This document shows positions 8,779 to 16,520 of a stretch of 64,000 nucleotides of DNA, piece after piece. The stretch spans positions 750,149 to 814,148 of the forward strand of contig NZ_FUFN01000010.1 of NCBI RefSeq assembly GCF_900162615.1, written 5' to 3'. The DNA is from Virgibacillus proomii. Its GTDB lineage: Bacteria > Bacillota > Bacilli > Bacillales > Amphibacillaceae. Positions within the stretch are counted from its first letter, which is position 1; each line of letters starts with the position of its first letter. Both the position numbers and the translations under genes were made by a program. The notes below the pieces were generated by a model. The model saw only the letters and a program-made list of their open reading frames with translations, did not search any database and was not told where the DNA came from.

Positions 8779-9282
8779 ATGAAAGCAAATTTAATTATGG
8801 AGAGTAATGTTGTTAACTATGAATCACTTAAGCGAAAAGAACATCAAAAAATGAATGATAGTTGGTATGTAGCTTCATTTCTGCAGGAGGATCACAAAGA
8901 ATATAAAGCCAATTACGAAGAAAATTATCATTCAATTAGACAAATTTTAGAAAAAGCTTTTACAAATATTATCTTTTTTGAGCGAATTCATCGAGTTGCC
9001 TATCATAAAAGTCTAGAAAATCCTGAATTTAAACGTGCTGAAAAACATGCAGAGAAGTTGCTTTCACAATTAGAGGGGCTGTTAACAACGACTGAACAAA
9101 AGGAGTTACTTTTGGATTTAGAATCAGCGTGGAATAATATGTATGGATTCTTTCTAGAGTACAGCTATTGCCAAGGGATAGAGGATAGCCCAGAAATCCA
9201 TCAGGAACTTGAAAAATATGGTGTTTCTGTTGTGAAAGAAGGTACGCAACAGGATAAGGAAAGTTTATTGCAGGTGAATTAA
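8779..9282 (+). CDS. Hypothetical helical protein, 167 aa
   Basis: Not recognised. The predicted protein is soluble and almost wholly alpha-helical, rich in Glu and Lys, with no signal peptide or membrane segment. The middle (about 70-125) reads like a long helical hairpin with LLSQLEGLLTTTEQKELLL followed by an aromatic-rich helix. The start is supported by TGGGAGGAAAATAAA before ATG, and a hairpin terminator overlaps its stop codon, so it seems to be a monocistronic, expressed gene. The pattern resembles small helical Firmicutes proteins of unknown function, but no assignment is justified. Confidence 0.6.
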   Translation: MKANLIMESNVVNYESLKRKEHQKMNDSWYVASFLQEDHKEYKANYEENYHSIRQILEKAFTNIIFFERIHRVAYHKSLENPEFKRAEKHAEKLLSQLEGLLTTTEQKELLLDLESAWNNMYGFFLEYSYCQGIEDSPEIHQELEKYGVSVVKEGTQQDKESLLQVN

Positions 9283-9308
9283 ACAGTATTGTCTGTTTTG
9301 GTTCACCA
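9273..9308 (+). terminator. Hairpin over the stop codon of the 167-aa gene
   Basis: GTGAA..AAACAG pairs with CTGTTT..TTCAC around a short loop; the stop codon lies in the left arm. There is little T-tract beyond CTGTTTTG, so termination is probable rather than certain. Confidence 0.45.
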
Positions 9309-9393
9309 ATTATTAGGATAGTGAACAAATTAAAGCCAAATGATTGTAATTGTATTAAAAATCTAATGTGAATTAGGAATGTTACAAATGATA

Positions 9394-9706
9394 GAAAAGA
9401 TGTTTAAAAATTAGTAAGAGATTCGCTACCACAAGTTATAAGAGAGACCAATAAAAAGCCGTTAGTTTATGCAGTTACCGGTGAAAAAGTTAAAGCGGTT
9501 ATTATGAGATAGACTAATAATAGAAGAAGTAAAATAATTTTGGAATACACCGACGAAGAAGAATGAACGGATATATTAGAGGTAATTAACGATATAATTC
9601 ATGCTTATAACTTTGACATGGGAGAGATAATAGGAATTAAATCTGATAAATTAAAGGAACGTGGCGGCTTTAAAGAACGAATAGTATTAGAAAAGTTACT
9701 GATCAG
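9394..9706 (+). pseudogene. Decayed phosphoribosyl-ATP pyrophosphohydrolase-like (MazG-related) gene
   Basis: Pieces in different frames recall the short MazG-like house-cleaning pyrophosphohydrolases: KLVRDSLPQVIRETNKKP near the start (family motif KLVRDxIPEII), then an interrupted EEV/DEEE region, then DILEVINDIIHAYNFDMGEI and LKERGGFKERIVLEK at the end (family motif KxxERGGF). In-frame stops (for example TAG after VKAVIMR) and frameshifts break it. It should be non-functional. Confidence 0.7.
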
Positions 9707-10110
9707 CCTCATATGCTATTTAGCACGTATATTGAGCAGTAGTTTACTGCAAAATATACGTTTTTTTGTGGGCTTAAATAGCTAACAGAAATCCTGAAAC
9801 AAGTCTCCTCCGTGTTGTTTGTCATTCGCTCAACCTATGTGGGATTCGACACAATGATGATTTACGTATGATACAGGAATGTAATTTTAATCGACGGTTC
9901 TGTATAGGATGCGACTAATGCACATCGCACAAAGAAAAAGCACTTTTCGAATTTTGACAGCGGCACATTGCGTTTTTTCAGGGGGCGTTGTGATTATAGA
10001 CTTTGTTCTGCTTCTTTTCAGTAGGGATGAAGGAAAAGACCCCATTGAATGATAGTTTCACTTTATTTTTAACCTTATACCATGTTTAGTTCCAGTAGTT
10101 AAATAAATTA
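9707..10110. repeat. Gene-free stretch with dispersed-repeat modules
   Basis: No gene seen. The segment ATCGCACAAAGAAAAAGCAC and the ending ATAGTTTCACTTTATTT match modules of the repeat family found at about 19.9, 28.1, 30.0, 41.7, 59.3 and 62.2 kb. A weak hairpin near 9727-9770 (CGTATATT...AATATACG) precedes a T-run and may act as a terminator. Confidence 0.45.
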
Positions 10111-10111
10111 A

Positions 10112-10200
10112 AAAATGGTTATAATGTATTTACAAATAAAATAAAACATATTATAATCATTATGATGAATAAACTAAAATAATATTAAAGATTATAATGT
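10112..10200 (+). promoter_or_regulatory. Candidate operators of the GntR regulator
   Basis: Three related sites, GGTTATAATGTAT (about 10117), ATTATAATCATTATGAT (about 10150) and GATTATAATGTCT (about 10190), stand upstream of the regulator gene; the middle one is near-palindromic. GntR/UTRA proteins normally bind short palindromes in their own promoters. The TATAAT cores could also serve as -10 elements, so the exact promoter is unclear. Confidence 0.45.
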
Positions 10201-10213
10201 CTAGGAGGTTAGA

Positions 10214-10963
10214 ATGAGTAATATAAAAAGAAATTCAAGAGTTCCACTGTATAAGCAGGTCAAAAACCAGTTATTACAAGAAATTAATAAAAACATGAAG
10301 GAAGGGGATTTATTACAACCTGAATCAGAAATGGAAAAACAGTATGGAGTAAGTAGGATAACAGTTAGAAAGGCAATAGATGAATTAGTAGCAGAAGGGG
10401 TTATTTTTAAAGCTCAAGGTAGAGGGACTTTTGTAAGATCAACGAAAATTGTACAAAACGCAGGGACAATCACAAGTTGGACGGAAGAAATGCATTTAAA
10501 GGGAAAGTCTCCGTCAACACAAAATCTCATGATCTCAGAAGTTAAACCATCCAGAAAGATGATAGACAAATTGCATTTACAACCTAATGAAAAACTAATT
10601 CGGATTGAACGTCTGAGGTTAGCAGATGGTGAACCAATAGCGTTAATGTTTAACTACTTAAGAGAAAAGTATGTTCCGGGACTTTTAAACAAAGGGCTTA
10701 CAAGGGAATCATTATATGAGGAATTAGAGGAAAATTATAATATTGTTCTAATAGAAGCGCAAGAGCAAATTAAAGCAAGGTTGGCAACAGATTTGGAAGC
10801 GTCTGCATTGAAAATTCCTCCTGGTGAGGCGGTGCTTCATATTAATCGTACCTCTTTTTTAAAAAGCGGTATTCCGTTTGAAATGGTGGAAATGATTAAT
10901 AGAGCTGATAGGTATGAATATTATATTAAAGTTTCTGGAAGAGAAAAATTAAAATCATTATAA
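10214..10963 (+). CDS. GntR-family (UTRA) transcriptional regulator
   Basis: Winged-helix DNA-binding domain (about 8-75, PESEMEKQYGVSRITVRKA) followed by a UTRA effector domain (about 90-245). HutC/UTRA regulators usually sense a phosphorylated sugar or sugar acid and repress the adjoining operon. AGGAGG (10203-10208) lies just before ATG. The PTS EIIA gene follows 14 bases later, so the regulator is the first gene of its own operon. The ligand cannot be read from sequence; the pathway genes suggest a phosphorylated lactone or aldonate. Confidence 0.88.
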   Translation: MSNIKRNSRVPLYKQVKNQLLQEINKNMKEGDLLQPESEMEKQYGVSRITVRKAIDELVAEGVIFKAQGRGTFVRSTKIVQNAGTITSWTEEMHLKGKSPSTQNLMISEVKPSRKMIDKLHLQPNEKLIRIERLRLADGEPIALMFNYLREKYVPGLLNKGLTRESLYEELEENYNIVLIEAQEQIKARLATDLEASALKIPPGEAVLHINRTSFLKSGIPFEMVEMINRADRYEYYIKVSGREKLKSL

Positions 10964-10977
10964 AGGAATGATGAAAG

Positions 10978-11412
10978 ATGTTTTTGTTGAGCAAGGATTC
11001 CATTCAGTTGGATGTTCAAGTAAACGATCCAATCGAGGCAATTAGAATCAGCGGTGAATTGCTAGTAAAGGGGGGATATGCCAAAGAAGAATATATCGAG
11101 GCGATGGTTAAAGGATATAAAGAAGTAGGATCTTATATTGTCATTGCCCCGGGAATTGCAATTCCACATGCAAGACCTGAACGAGGAGCCCTGGATACAG
11201 GATTTTCATTAGTAAGATTGAAAGTACCTGTCGAATTTGGACATAAGAAGAATGATCCGGTTAAAATTGTATCCGCTTTCTCCGGTGTGGGTAATGATGG
11301 GCATATAGAGATGCTGCAAAAGATTTCAAGCATATTTGGAGACAAGACAAAATATAACCAAATTATCAAAGCAGCTACTGTTGAAGAAATTTTTCGAATA
11401 ATTAATCATTAA
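10978..11412 (+). CDS. PTS EIIA component, ascorbate/mannitol type
   Basis: Soluble EIIA of the PTS_EIIA type 2 fold, 144 aa. The phospho-histidine lies in GIAIPHARPE (about residue 62), the family motif. It precedes matching EIIB and EIIC genes of ascorbate (Ula/Sgc) type, so it is the EIIA of that transporter rather than a regulatory paralogue. Sgc-type systems of unknown substrate are a close alternative to true ascorbate PTS. Confidence 0.87.
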   Translation: MFLLSKDSIQLDVQVNDPIEAIRISGELLVKGGYAKEEYIEAMVKGYKEVGSYIVIAPGIAIPHARPERGALDTGFSLVRLKVPVEFGHKKNDPVKIVSAFSGVGNDGHIEMLQKISSIFGDKTKYNQIIKAATVEEIFRIINH

Positions 11413-11439
11413 AGTGATTATATAAAGGGAGGAATAACA

Positions 11440-11724
11440 ATGTATATATTAAGTGTTTGCGGGATGGGGTTTGGAACAAGTTTGATGCTTTTAATGGATA
11501 TTCAAGCTATGGCAAAAGAAAGCGGTTACGAAGTTAAAGGTGAGGCTACTGACCTTGGCAGTGCGAAAGGGAAAAGCTGTGACTTTATGGTTGCTTCCAG
11601 TGAAATAGCTGCTGAATTATCAGGGGAAGGGGTGCCGATCGTTGCGATAGATAACTTACTGGATAAGGAAGAAATTAAAGCCAAAGTTCTACCCATGATT
11701 AAAAAAATGGATAAGGAGAGATAA
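11440..11724 (+). CDS. PTS EIIB component, ascorbate (UlaB/SgcB) type
   Basis: A 94-aa phosphocarrier with the phospho-cysteine near the N-terminus in SVCGMGFGTSLM, as in UlaB. GGGAGGAATAAC stands before the ATG. It lies two bases ahead of the EIIC gene, indicating a tight operon. Confidence 0.87.
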   Translation: MYILSVCGMGFGTSLMLLMDIQAMAKESGYEVKGEATDLGSAKGKSCDFMVASSEIAAELSGEGVPIVAIDNLLDKEEIKAKVLPMIKKMDKER

Positions 11725-11726
11725 AT

Positions 11727-12995
11727 ATGGTAGATTTTTTAGTTTCCATTTTAAGTAATCCTGCTATCATCATTGCATTAATTGCTGCAATAGGATTAAT
11801 TGCACTGCGTAAGTCCGCATCAGATGTGATGAAAGGGACTTTAAAAACTCTATTTGGTTTTTTAATTCTTCAGCAAGGTGCAAATATAATTGTTACTTCC
11901 TTAATGCCGTTTAGTACAATGTTTACAGAAGCATTTGGTTTAACTGGTATTGTAGCCGAGGATAATGCAATAGCGGCTGCTGTACAAACTGTGCTAGGTA
12001 AAGAAACAGCATTTATACTAATCTTTTCTTTTTTGATTAATGTTTTAATTGCTCGATTTACAAGATTTAAATATATTTTTTTAACAGGGCATATGATGTT
12101 TTCTTTTGCTGCTACAATGGCTATTGTTCTGAGTCAAATGGGTGTTTCAAGTACAATGACAATCATAATAGGTTCTGCTATTCAAGGTATTTCTATGGTT
12201 GTTTTTCCAGCTATATCGCAACCATTTGTTAGGAAAGTCACAGGGAGTGACAACGTAGCTTTTGGATTCTGGGGAAGTTCTTGGATTTCTTTATCCGGTT
12301 GGGTCGGTGGCAAATTTGGAAATAAGTCCCAATCATCTGAAGACATCAAAGTTCCAAAATCACTAGATTTTTTAAAAGATATGAGTATTTTAATGGCTAT
12401 TATTATGGTTTCTGTGTATGTTATTACAGCCACATTTGTCGATTCTTCGGTTATGTCAGAACTATCAGGCGGTTTAAATCGATATCAGTTTGCTATTTTT
12501 GAAGCTTTAGGATTTGTAGTAGGAATTTTAATTTTGTTAATGGGAGTAAGAATGTTCTTAGCTGAGATTGTTCCTTCTTTTAAAGGGATTGCAGAAAAAA
12601 TTGTTCCAGGTGCAAAGCCGGCGTTGGATGTTCCTATATTTTATTCCTATGCACCGGTTGCTGTAACCATCGGTTTTCTGGCCGCTTTAATAGGTGGATT
12701 AATTGTTACGTTTATGTCCAGCTTTTTACCAGTAGCTGTTTTGCCTTCTGTAATCGGGCTATTCTTTATGGGAGGTGCTGCAGGGGTATTTGGTAACGCA
12801 ACGGGTGGATTAAAGGGAGCTATTGTAGGTGGATTTTTCTTAGGCTTTACATTTTCTCTATTGATAGCGGTTGCATATCCTCTCGTTGATTTAACACAAT
12901 ATAGCATTAATGGATTGTGGTTTGCTTCACCTGATGCCGTTATTGTTGTAATATTCATAAAATTAATTGGTTTGTTATTTGGAGTTCCGCTGTAG
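11727..12995 (+). CDS. PTS EIIC permease, ascorbate (UlaA/SgcC) type
   Basis: Polytopic membrane protein, 422 aa, with about ten or eleven hydrophobic segments and the UlaA-type segments LFGFLILQQGANIIV and FYSYAPVAVTIGF. UlaA-family EIICs carry ascorbate in enteric bacteria, but many relatives have unknown substrates. The neighbouring hydrolases and aldolase are not the Ula enzymes (UlaG lactonase, UlaD, UlaE, UlaF), so the substrate is probably not ascorbate. Confidence 0.86.
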   Translation: MVDFLVSILSNPAIIIALIAAIGLIALRKSASDVMKGTLKTLFGFLILQQGANIIVTSLMPFSTMFTEAFGLTGIVAEDNAIAAAVQTVLGKETAFILIFSFLINVLIARFTRFKYIFLTGHMMFSFAATMAIVLSQMGVSSTMTIIIGSAIQGISMVVFPAISQPFVRKVTGSDNVAFGFWGSSWISLSGWVGGKFGNKSQSSEDIKVPKSLDFLKDMSILMAIIMVSVYVITATFVDSSVMSELSGGLNRYQFAIFEALGFVVGILILLMGVRMFLAEIVPSFKGIAEKIVPGAKPALDVPIFYSYAPVAVTIGFLAALIGGLIVTFMSSFLPVAVLPSVIGLFFMGGAAGVFGNATGGLKGAIVGGFFLGFTFSLLIAVAYPLVDLTQYSINGLWFASPDAVIVVIFIKLIGLLFGVPL

Positions 12996-13194
12996 AACAT
13001 TTATCCCGGATATAAGGTGCTGTAAGACTCACACTTCAAGAATTGGAAGATGTGAGCTGAACAAGTCTAAGTGGGAGATAACAGCACCTAAATCCCCGAT
13101 TCGTTCATCTAAACAATCCGTGTGGGATAAAAGAAAACCCCTACTGATTGAAGATTCACTTTATATAAACAGTATTTAAAAAGGAGACGATACT
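12996..13194. repeat. Dispersed intergenic repeat with hairpin
   Basis: Contains AAGGTGCTGTAAG (about 13013) and its partner TAACAGCACCT (about 13079), the hairpin arms of the repeat family, and the module AAATCCCCGATTCGTTCA that follows the right arm in other copies. It falls inside the sugar-acid operon, between EIIC and the hydrolase. Confidence 0.7.
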
Positions 13195-14112
13195 ATGATG
13201 AAAGTCCGTACAGTATTAGGAGATATAGAACCAACTTTATTAGGGACAACTTATAGCCATGAACACCTGTGGACGAATCCACCTGCTACTCAAAAAGATC
13301 GAGATTTGGAATTAACAGATTATGAAGCAAGTGTTAGTGAATTATGGAGATTTAAAAGAGCGGGTGGAGATGCTCTTGTGGATGCAACAACGCTTGATTA
13401 TGGAAGAGATGCTAGTAAATTAGTGCAAATGTCTTTAGAGACTGATGTACACGTTATAGCAACTTCGGGCTTCAACAAACATATTTATTTTCCTAAATGG
13501 GTTGAAGCGCTTAGCATTGAAGAAATTGCAGAAAAATTAATTCGTGATGTCACTATTGGTATGGATGGAACGAAGGCAAAAGCAGGATTTTTAAAAGCTG
13601 GTTCTTGGAATCAAATGATCCACCCATTAGAAGAAAAAGTAACTCGCTCAGTTGCTAGGGCACAACTTGAAACAGGTGCTCCAATTTGGTTACACACAGA
13701 AGCTGGTACGATGGGGATGGAAATGTTAGATATTCTAGAAGATGAAGGGGTTGACTTGACTAAAGTTGTAGTAGGGCATAGTGATAGAAATGCAGATCCG
13801 TATTATCATTTGCAGCTAGTAAGAAGAGGAGCTTATGTTCAATTTGATGGTAGCAGTAAAATTAAGTACTACCCAGATAGTATACGCGTATCTTTAATAA
13901 AAAATTTACTAGAAAATGGTTTCATTAATCATTTATTAATTTCAGGTGATATGGGTCGAAAAACTTATTTACATGCATACGGTGGTGGACCCGGATTTGA
14001 GTATATACTCAAAAAGTTGATTCCTCGGTTGTTAGATGAGGGATTAACGCAAAAAGAAATTGATACAATCTTTATAGATAATCCATCTCGATGGCTAGCT
14101 CAATTTGAATAG
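13195..14112 (+). CDS. Phosphotriesterase-family metallohydrolase (probable lactonase/esterase)
   Basis: TIM-barrel amidohydrolase-superfamily enzyme, 305 aa. All six binuclear metal ligands of the phosphotriesterase family can be placed: His22 and His24 (YSHEHLW), the bridging carboxylated lysine Lys134 (GFLKAGSW), His167 (IWLHTEAG), His195 (VVGHSDRN) and Asp252 (ISGDMGRK). Bacterial relatives include lactonases, some acting on sugar lactones or lactone phosphates. AAAAGGAGACGAT precedes the ATG pair. Sitting behind a PTS and before a KDPG-type aldolase, it could open a phosphorylated sugar lactone; this role is inferred. Confidence 0.82.
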   Translation: MMKVRTVLGDIEPTLLGTTYSHEHLWTNPPATQKDRDLELTDYEASVSELWRFKRAGGDALVDATTLDYGRDASKLVQMSLETDVHVIATSGFNKHIYFPKWVEALSIEEIAEKLIRDVTIGMDGTKAKAGFLKAGSWNQMIHPLEEKVTRSVARAQLETGAPIWLHTEAGTMGMEMLDILEDEGVDLTKVVVGHSDRNADPYYHLQLVRRGAYVQFDGSSKIKYYPDSIRVSLIKNLLENGFINHLLISGDMGRKTYLHAYGGGPGFEYILKKLIPRLLDEGLTQKEIDTIFIDNPSRWLAQFE

Positions 14113-14122
14113 GAGTGGAATC

Positions 14123-14734
14123 ATGGAAAAAAATACAATTATTTCGATTATTCGGGGAGTAAATCCTGATCATATAATAGAAATTATGAAAGGATTATTA
14201 GAAAACGGTATTAGTTGGGCGGAAGTATCATTAAGTGAGGAGCAAAAAGGATTAGAATGTATAAGACGAATATCAAAATCCTTTTCCAATCAAGTTAGCC
14301 TTGGCGTTGGGACTGTCATTAATAAAAGACAGGTTGATGCTGCAATAGATGCAGGGGCTAAGTACATCATTACTCCTGGTTGGGATAGGAATTTAGTTGA
14401 ATATGTAATTTCTAAAGATGTTGAAATCTTTCCTGGTGTGTTTTCTCCGGGTGAAGTTATGCAGGCAAAAGCATTGGGTATAAAAACCGTTAAAGTATTT
14501 CCGGTTAATAGTTTGCCAATGGATTATGTGAAAAACTTAAAAGGTCCTTTTCCATCCATCAACTATATGGCTGTTGGTGGAGTAACAAAAAATAATATTA
14601 TTAGTTTGAAAAAGGCTGGATACTCATCTTTTGCTATTGGAAGTGAATTAGTTCCAAGAGGAGCGACTAAAGAAAATATAGAAAGGATAATTGAAGATAC
14701 TAGAGAATTTAAAAAATTGATTGATTTGGAGTGA
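14123..14734 (+). CDS. KDPG/KDPGal-type 2-keto-3-deoxy-6-phospho-aldonate aldolase
   Basis: Class I aldolase of about 203 aa, family KHG/KDPG. The Schiff-base lysine is Lys124 in TVKVFPVNSL, and Glu34 in WAEVSLS corresponds to the catalytic glutamate. The N-terminal IISIIRG recalls DgoA (KDPGal aldolase) more than Eda. It would split a 2-keto-3-deoxy-6-phospho sugar acid into pyruvate and glyceraldehyde 3-phosphate. ATG 14123 follows AGGAGTGG; the frame is open to TTG 14105 but that overlaps the previous stop. The substrate stereochemistry cannot be read from sequence. Confidence 0.85.
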   Translation: MEKNTIISIIRGVNPDHIIEIMKGLLENGISWAEVSLSEEQKGLECIRRISKSFSNQVSLGVGTVINKRQVDAAIDAGAKYIITPGWDRNLVEYVISKDVEIFPGVFSPGEVMQAKALGIKTVKVFPVNSLPMDYVKNLKGPFPSINYMAVGGVTKNNIISLKKAGYSSFAIGSELVPRGATKENIERIIEDTREFKKLIDLE

Positions 14735-14739
14735 ATTAC

Positions 14740-15474
14740 ATGGGCGCCAAAGAAATACTCTACATGAATAGAGACGAAGTAGCTGAATCCGTAAAAGAAT
14801 TTCCAGTCGCAATTTTGCCATTAGGTGCTACTGAGCAGCATGGTCATCATCTGCCCTTAGGAACAGATATAATCTTGGCAAAAGGCATTTCTAAAAAAAT
14901 TGCTGAACAGACTGGAGCACTTTTACTTCCAACTATGCCTTTTGGTTATTCTTGGGTTTGGAGAGACATACCAGGAACTATATCATTACAACAAAATCAT
15001 GTAGAAGCAGTAATCAAAGATGTTGCGTATAGTGTAAGCCGTTATGGAATAAAATTACTAGTCCTAGTAAATGGACATGATGCAAATAACGCAAGCATGA
15101 AATATGCAACTAGAGAATTAATGGATGAGTTAGATATGCCAATTATTTATCTCTTTTATCCGAATATGGAAGAGGTAATGAAGGAGTATTGTGAATCTCC
15201 TACATGGAACGGAATGATTCATGCTTGTGAATTTGAAACTTCATTAATGCTCGCTTTAAATTCAAAGCTAGTTGATATGAGTAAAACTGTTTCAGAGTAT
15301 CCTTCCACTCCAAAATTATATGGAAAATCTACAATATCACTTGGAAATCTGAGTGAAAGTGGCGTTTATGGTGATGCAACACTTGCAAGTAAAGAAAAGG
15401 GAAATAAAATGTTAAACATTTTCGTAACCGAAATGGTGAATTTATTATTAGAAGCATTCCATAATATTAAATAA
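14740..15474 (+). CDS. Creatininase-family metalloamidohydrolase
   Basis: About 244 aa. The metal site is intact: Glu32 and His34 in GATEQHGHH, Asp43 in LGTD, a histidine in VNGHDANN and a glutamate in HACEFETS. Family members hydrolyse cyclic amides or, in other pathways, act on ring and amide bonds; creatinine itself is unlikely as nothing else here relates to it. TTTGGAG (14725-14731) supports ATG 14740; GTG 14731 would overlap the aldolase stop. It ends the operon, so it probably works in the same sugar-acid pathway, perhaps on an amide or as an unrecognised dehydratase/lactonase step. Confidence 0.8.
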   Translation: MGAKEILYMNRDEVAESVKEFPVAILPLGATEQHGHHLPLGTDIILAKGISKKIAEQTGALLLPTMPFGYSWVWRDIPGTISLQQNHVEAVIKDVAYSVSRYGIKLLVLVNGHDANNASMKYATRELMDELDMPIIYLFYPNMEEVMKEYCESPTWNGMIHACEFETSLMLALNSKLVDMSKTVSEYPSTPKLYGKSTISLGNLSESGVYGDATLASKEKGNKMLNIFVTEMVNLLLEAFHNIK

Positions 15475-15720
15475 CGGATTTTTCAAAATAATGATAGCTG
15501 AGCTGTCAATAAAGTAGCATAGGTGGTGCAGAAAAGTCCTTTATAAAAATTGTGCATGAGATGACTCACACTCTGCCTATGAATCAAGCTAACAGGCAGT
15601 AGAAACTGTACTTGAATCTATTTTTTAGTTGTTAGTTGTAGCAGAAACGTTTAAAATTCGGAAGTGGAATAAGAGTAGGAGAGAACGTTTTTCGGGATGA
15701 AGGAGTTCTCACTATATGTT
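15475..15720. other. Gene-free stretch, no clear content
   Basis: No supported gene or RNA. The base sequence looks like decayed coding DNA (scattered short frames), but I cannot assign it to a family. It leads into the aldehyde-dehydrogenase relic that starts at about 15721. Confidence 0.4.
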
Positions 15721-16000
15721 TACTGGTGCGGTGAAGGAAAGTGAAATGTAAAAGAAGGATCGGCTTATGCAATTTAAGAACTGGTAGTTGTAAATCTAGA
15801 ATAGGGATAAATTTGTTATTTTGCTTGTATTAAGCGTAAATGTTTAAGGGAAGGATAATGAAAATCTCATGCTTTTCAATTTAGAATACTTGATGTACCA
15901 GTGCTGACAATAGAAGAAGTAAGATGAATTTAATGTTAGTGAGATACACCTGTGATACCTTGGTTAATTCTATAGGGTCACAGGTGTTTTAATTGTGCTT
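15721..16000 (+). repeat. Left direct repeat: decayed 3' end of the cluster-1 aldehyde dehydrogenase plus its terminator
   Basis: This stretch repeats about 33538-33838, the end of the aldehyde dehydrogenase gene and the DNA after it. The coding part still reads AYAI-stop-ELV...VVNLE then stop, against AYAIQELVKTVTVVVNLE in the intact gene, and the preceding GTGAAGGAAAGTG matches the codons for VKESG. The similarity runs on through the downstream flank, including TTTTGCTTGTATT, CATGATGTACCAGTGC-like and CAGTGCTGACAATAG segments, and ends at the terminator. It is a truncated duplicate, not a functional gene. Confidence 0.8.
15947..15992 (+). terminator. Terminator in the left repeat copy
   Basis: CACCTGTGA pairs with TCACAGGTG followed by TTTTAATT. 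The equivalent at 33782-33828 reads CACTTGTGA/TCACAGGTG, a pairing-neutral change, suggesting that the stem is maintained. Confidence 0.75.
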
Positions 16001-16132
16001 AATATGTATTTAACTCCTTTACGTTTCGCCCAAAACGGATACTATTAATTTTAAAATTCAATAGTAGATATAATAATTCAATTTATGTTAACAATGTTAG
16101 AACCTTTATGTCTAATTAGTTAGAAAATTCAT

Positions 16133-16182
16133 TTGACTTTAAAAGAAAATTATTTTATACTACTAGTCAATTAAGCGCTTAA
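16133..16182 (+). promoter_or_regulatory. Sigma-A promoter with LacI-type operator for the symporter gene
   Basis: TTGACT (16133-16138), 17 bases, TATACT (16156-16161), then the palindrome TTAAGCGCTTAA at 16171-16182, placed at about +4 to +15 where a repressor would block initiation. The sequence AAGCGCTT recurs at several control regions of the cluster and is a typical LacI/CcpA-family core. Confidence 0.8.
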
Positions 16183-16258
16183 TTCATTAGTAATTATGAT
16201 TAATCCATTATTAATAATGGATTACAGGAAGTTCAATAGATTTTATTATCATAAAAAT

Positions 16259-16291
16259 CAAAGCGCTTAACCAAAAAGGTAAGCGCTTACT
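16259..16291 (+). promoter_or_regulatory. Two further LacI-type operators
   Basis: AAGCGCTTAACC (16261) and TAAGCGCTTA (16280-16289) lie about 20 bp apart in the long untranslated leader of the symporter gene, about 100 bp below the promoter operator. Such spacing could allow cooperative binding or looping by a tetrameric LacI-type repressor. The leader between the promoter and the gene is over 300 bases and carries no other feature I can identify. Confidence 0.65.
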
Positions 16292-16520
16292 ACGAGTCGG
16301 TTATGTTAATAAAGGTGGGAGAGAATATTGGATAAGATAGGAACATAATTTCGCAACGGATTACATAGGGCTTATATTTCTATTCCTGTTATCAGGAATA
16401 GTTCGGAACAGACTCTAAAAAAGAATTGCGATCAAAAAATTCATAATATTCATTAAATATATTTTTGAATTTCTAATTTAAAGATGTAATCAAATGCTTT
16501 TTAATAGGGGGAGAAGGGCA

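Noticed and set aside
10978..12995. PTS called as a true L-ascorbate transporter
   Set aside because: The UlaG, UlaD, UlaE and UlaF enzymes needed for ascorbate are absent, and Sgc-type relatives with other substrates fit as well.
12967..13179. 70-codon plus-strand frame between EIIC and the phosphotriesterase-like gene
   Set aside because: It overlaps the end of EIIC and runs through the dispersed repeat; its peptide is explained by repeat DNA.
14123..14734. KDPG aldolase taken as evidence of an Entner-Doudoroff pathway
   Set aside because: No 6-phosphogluconate dehydratase or KDG kinase nearby, and the N-terminus is more DgoA-like; it belongs to the PTS operon instead.
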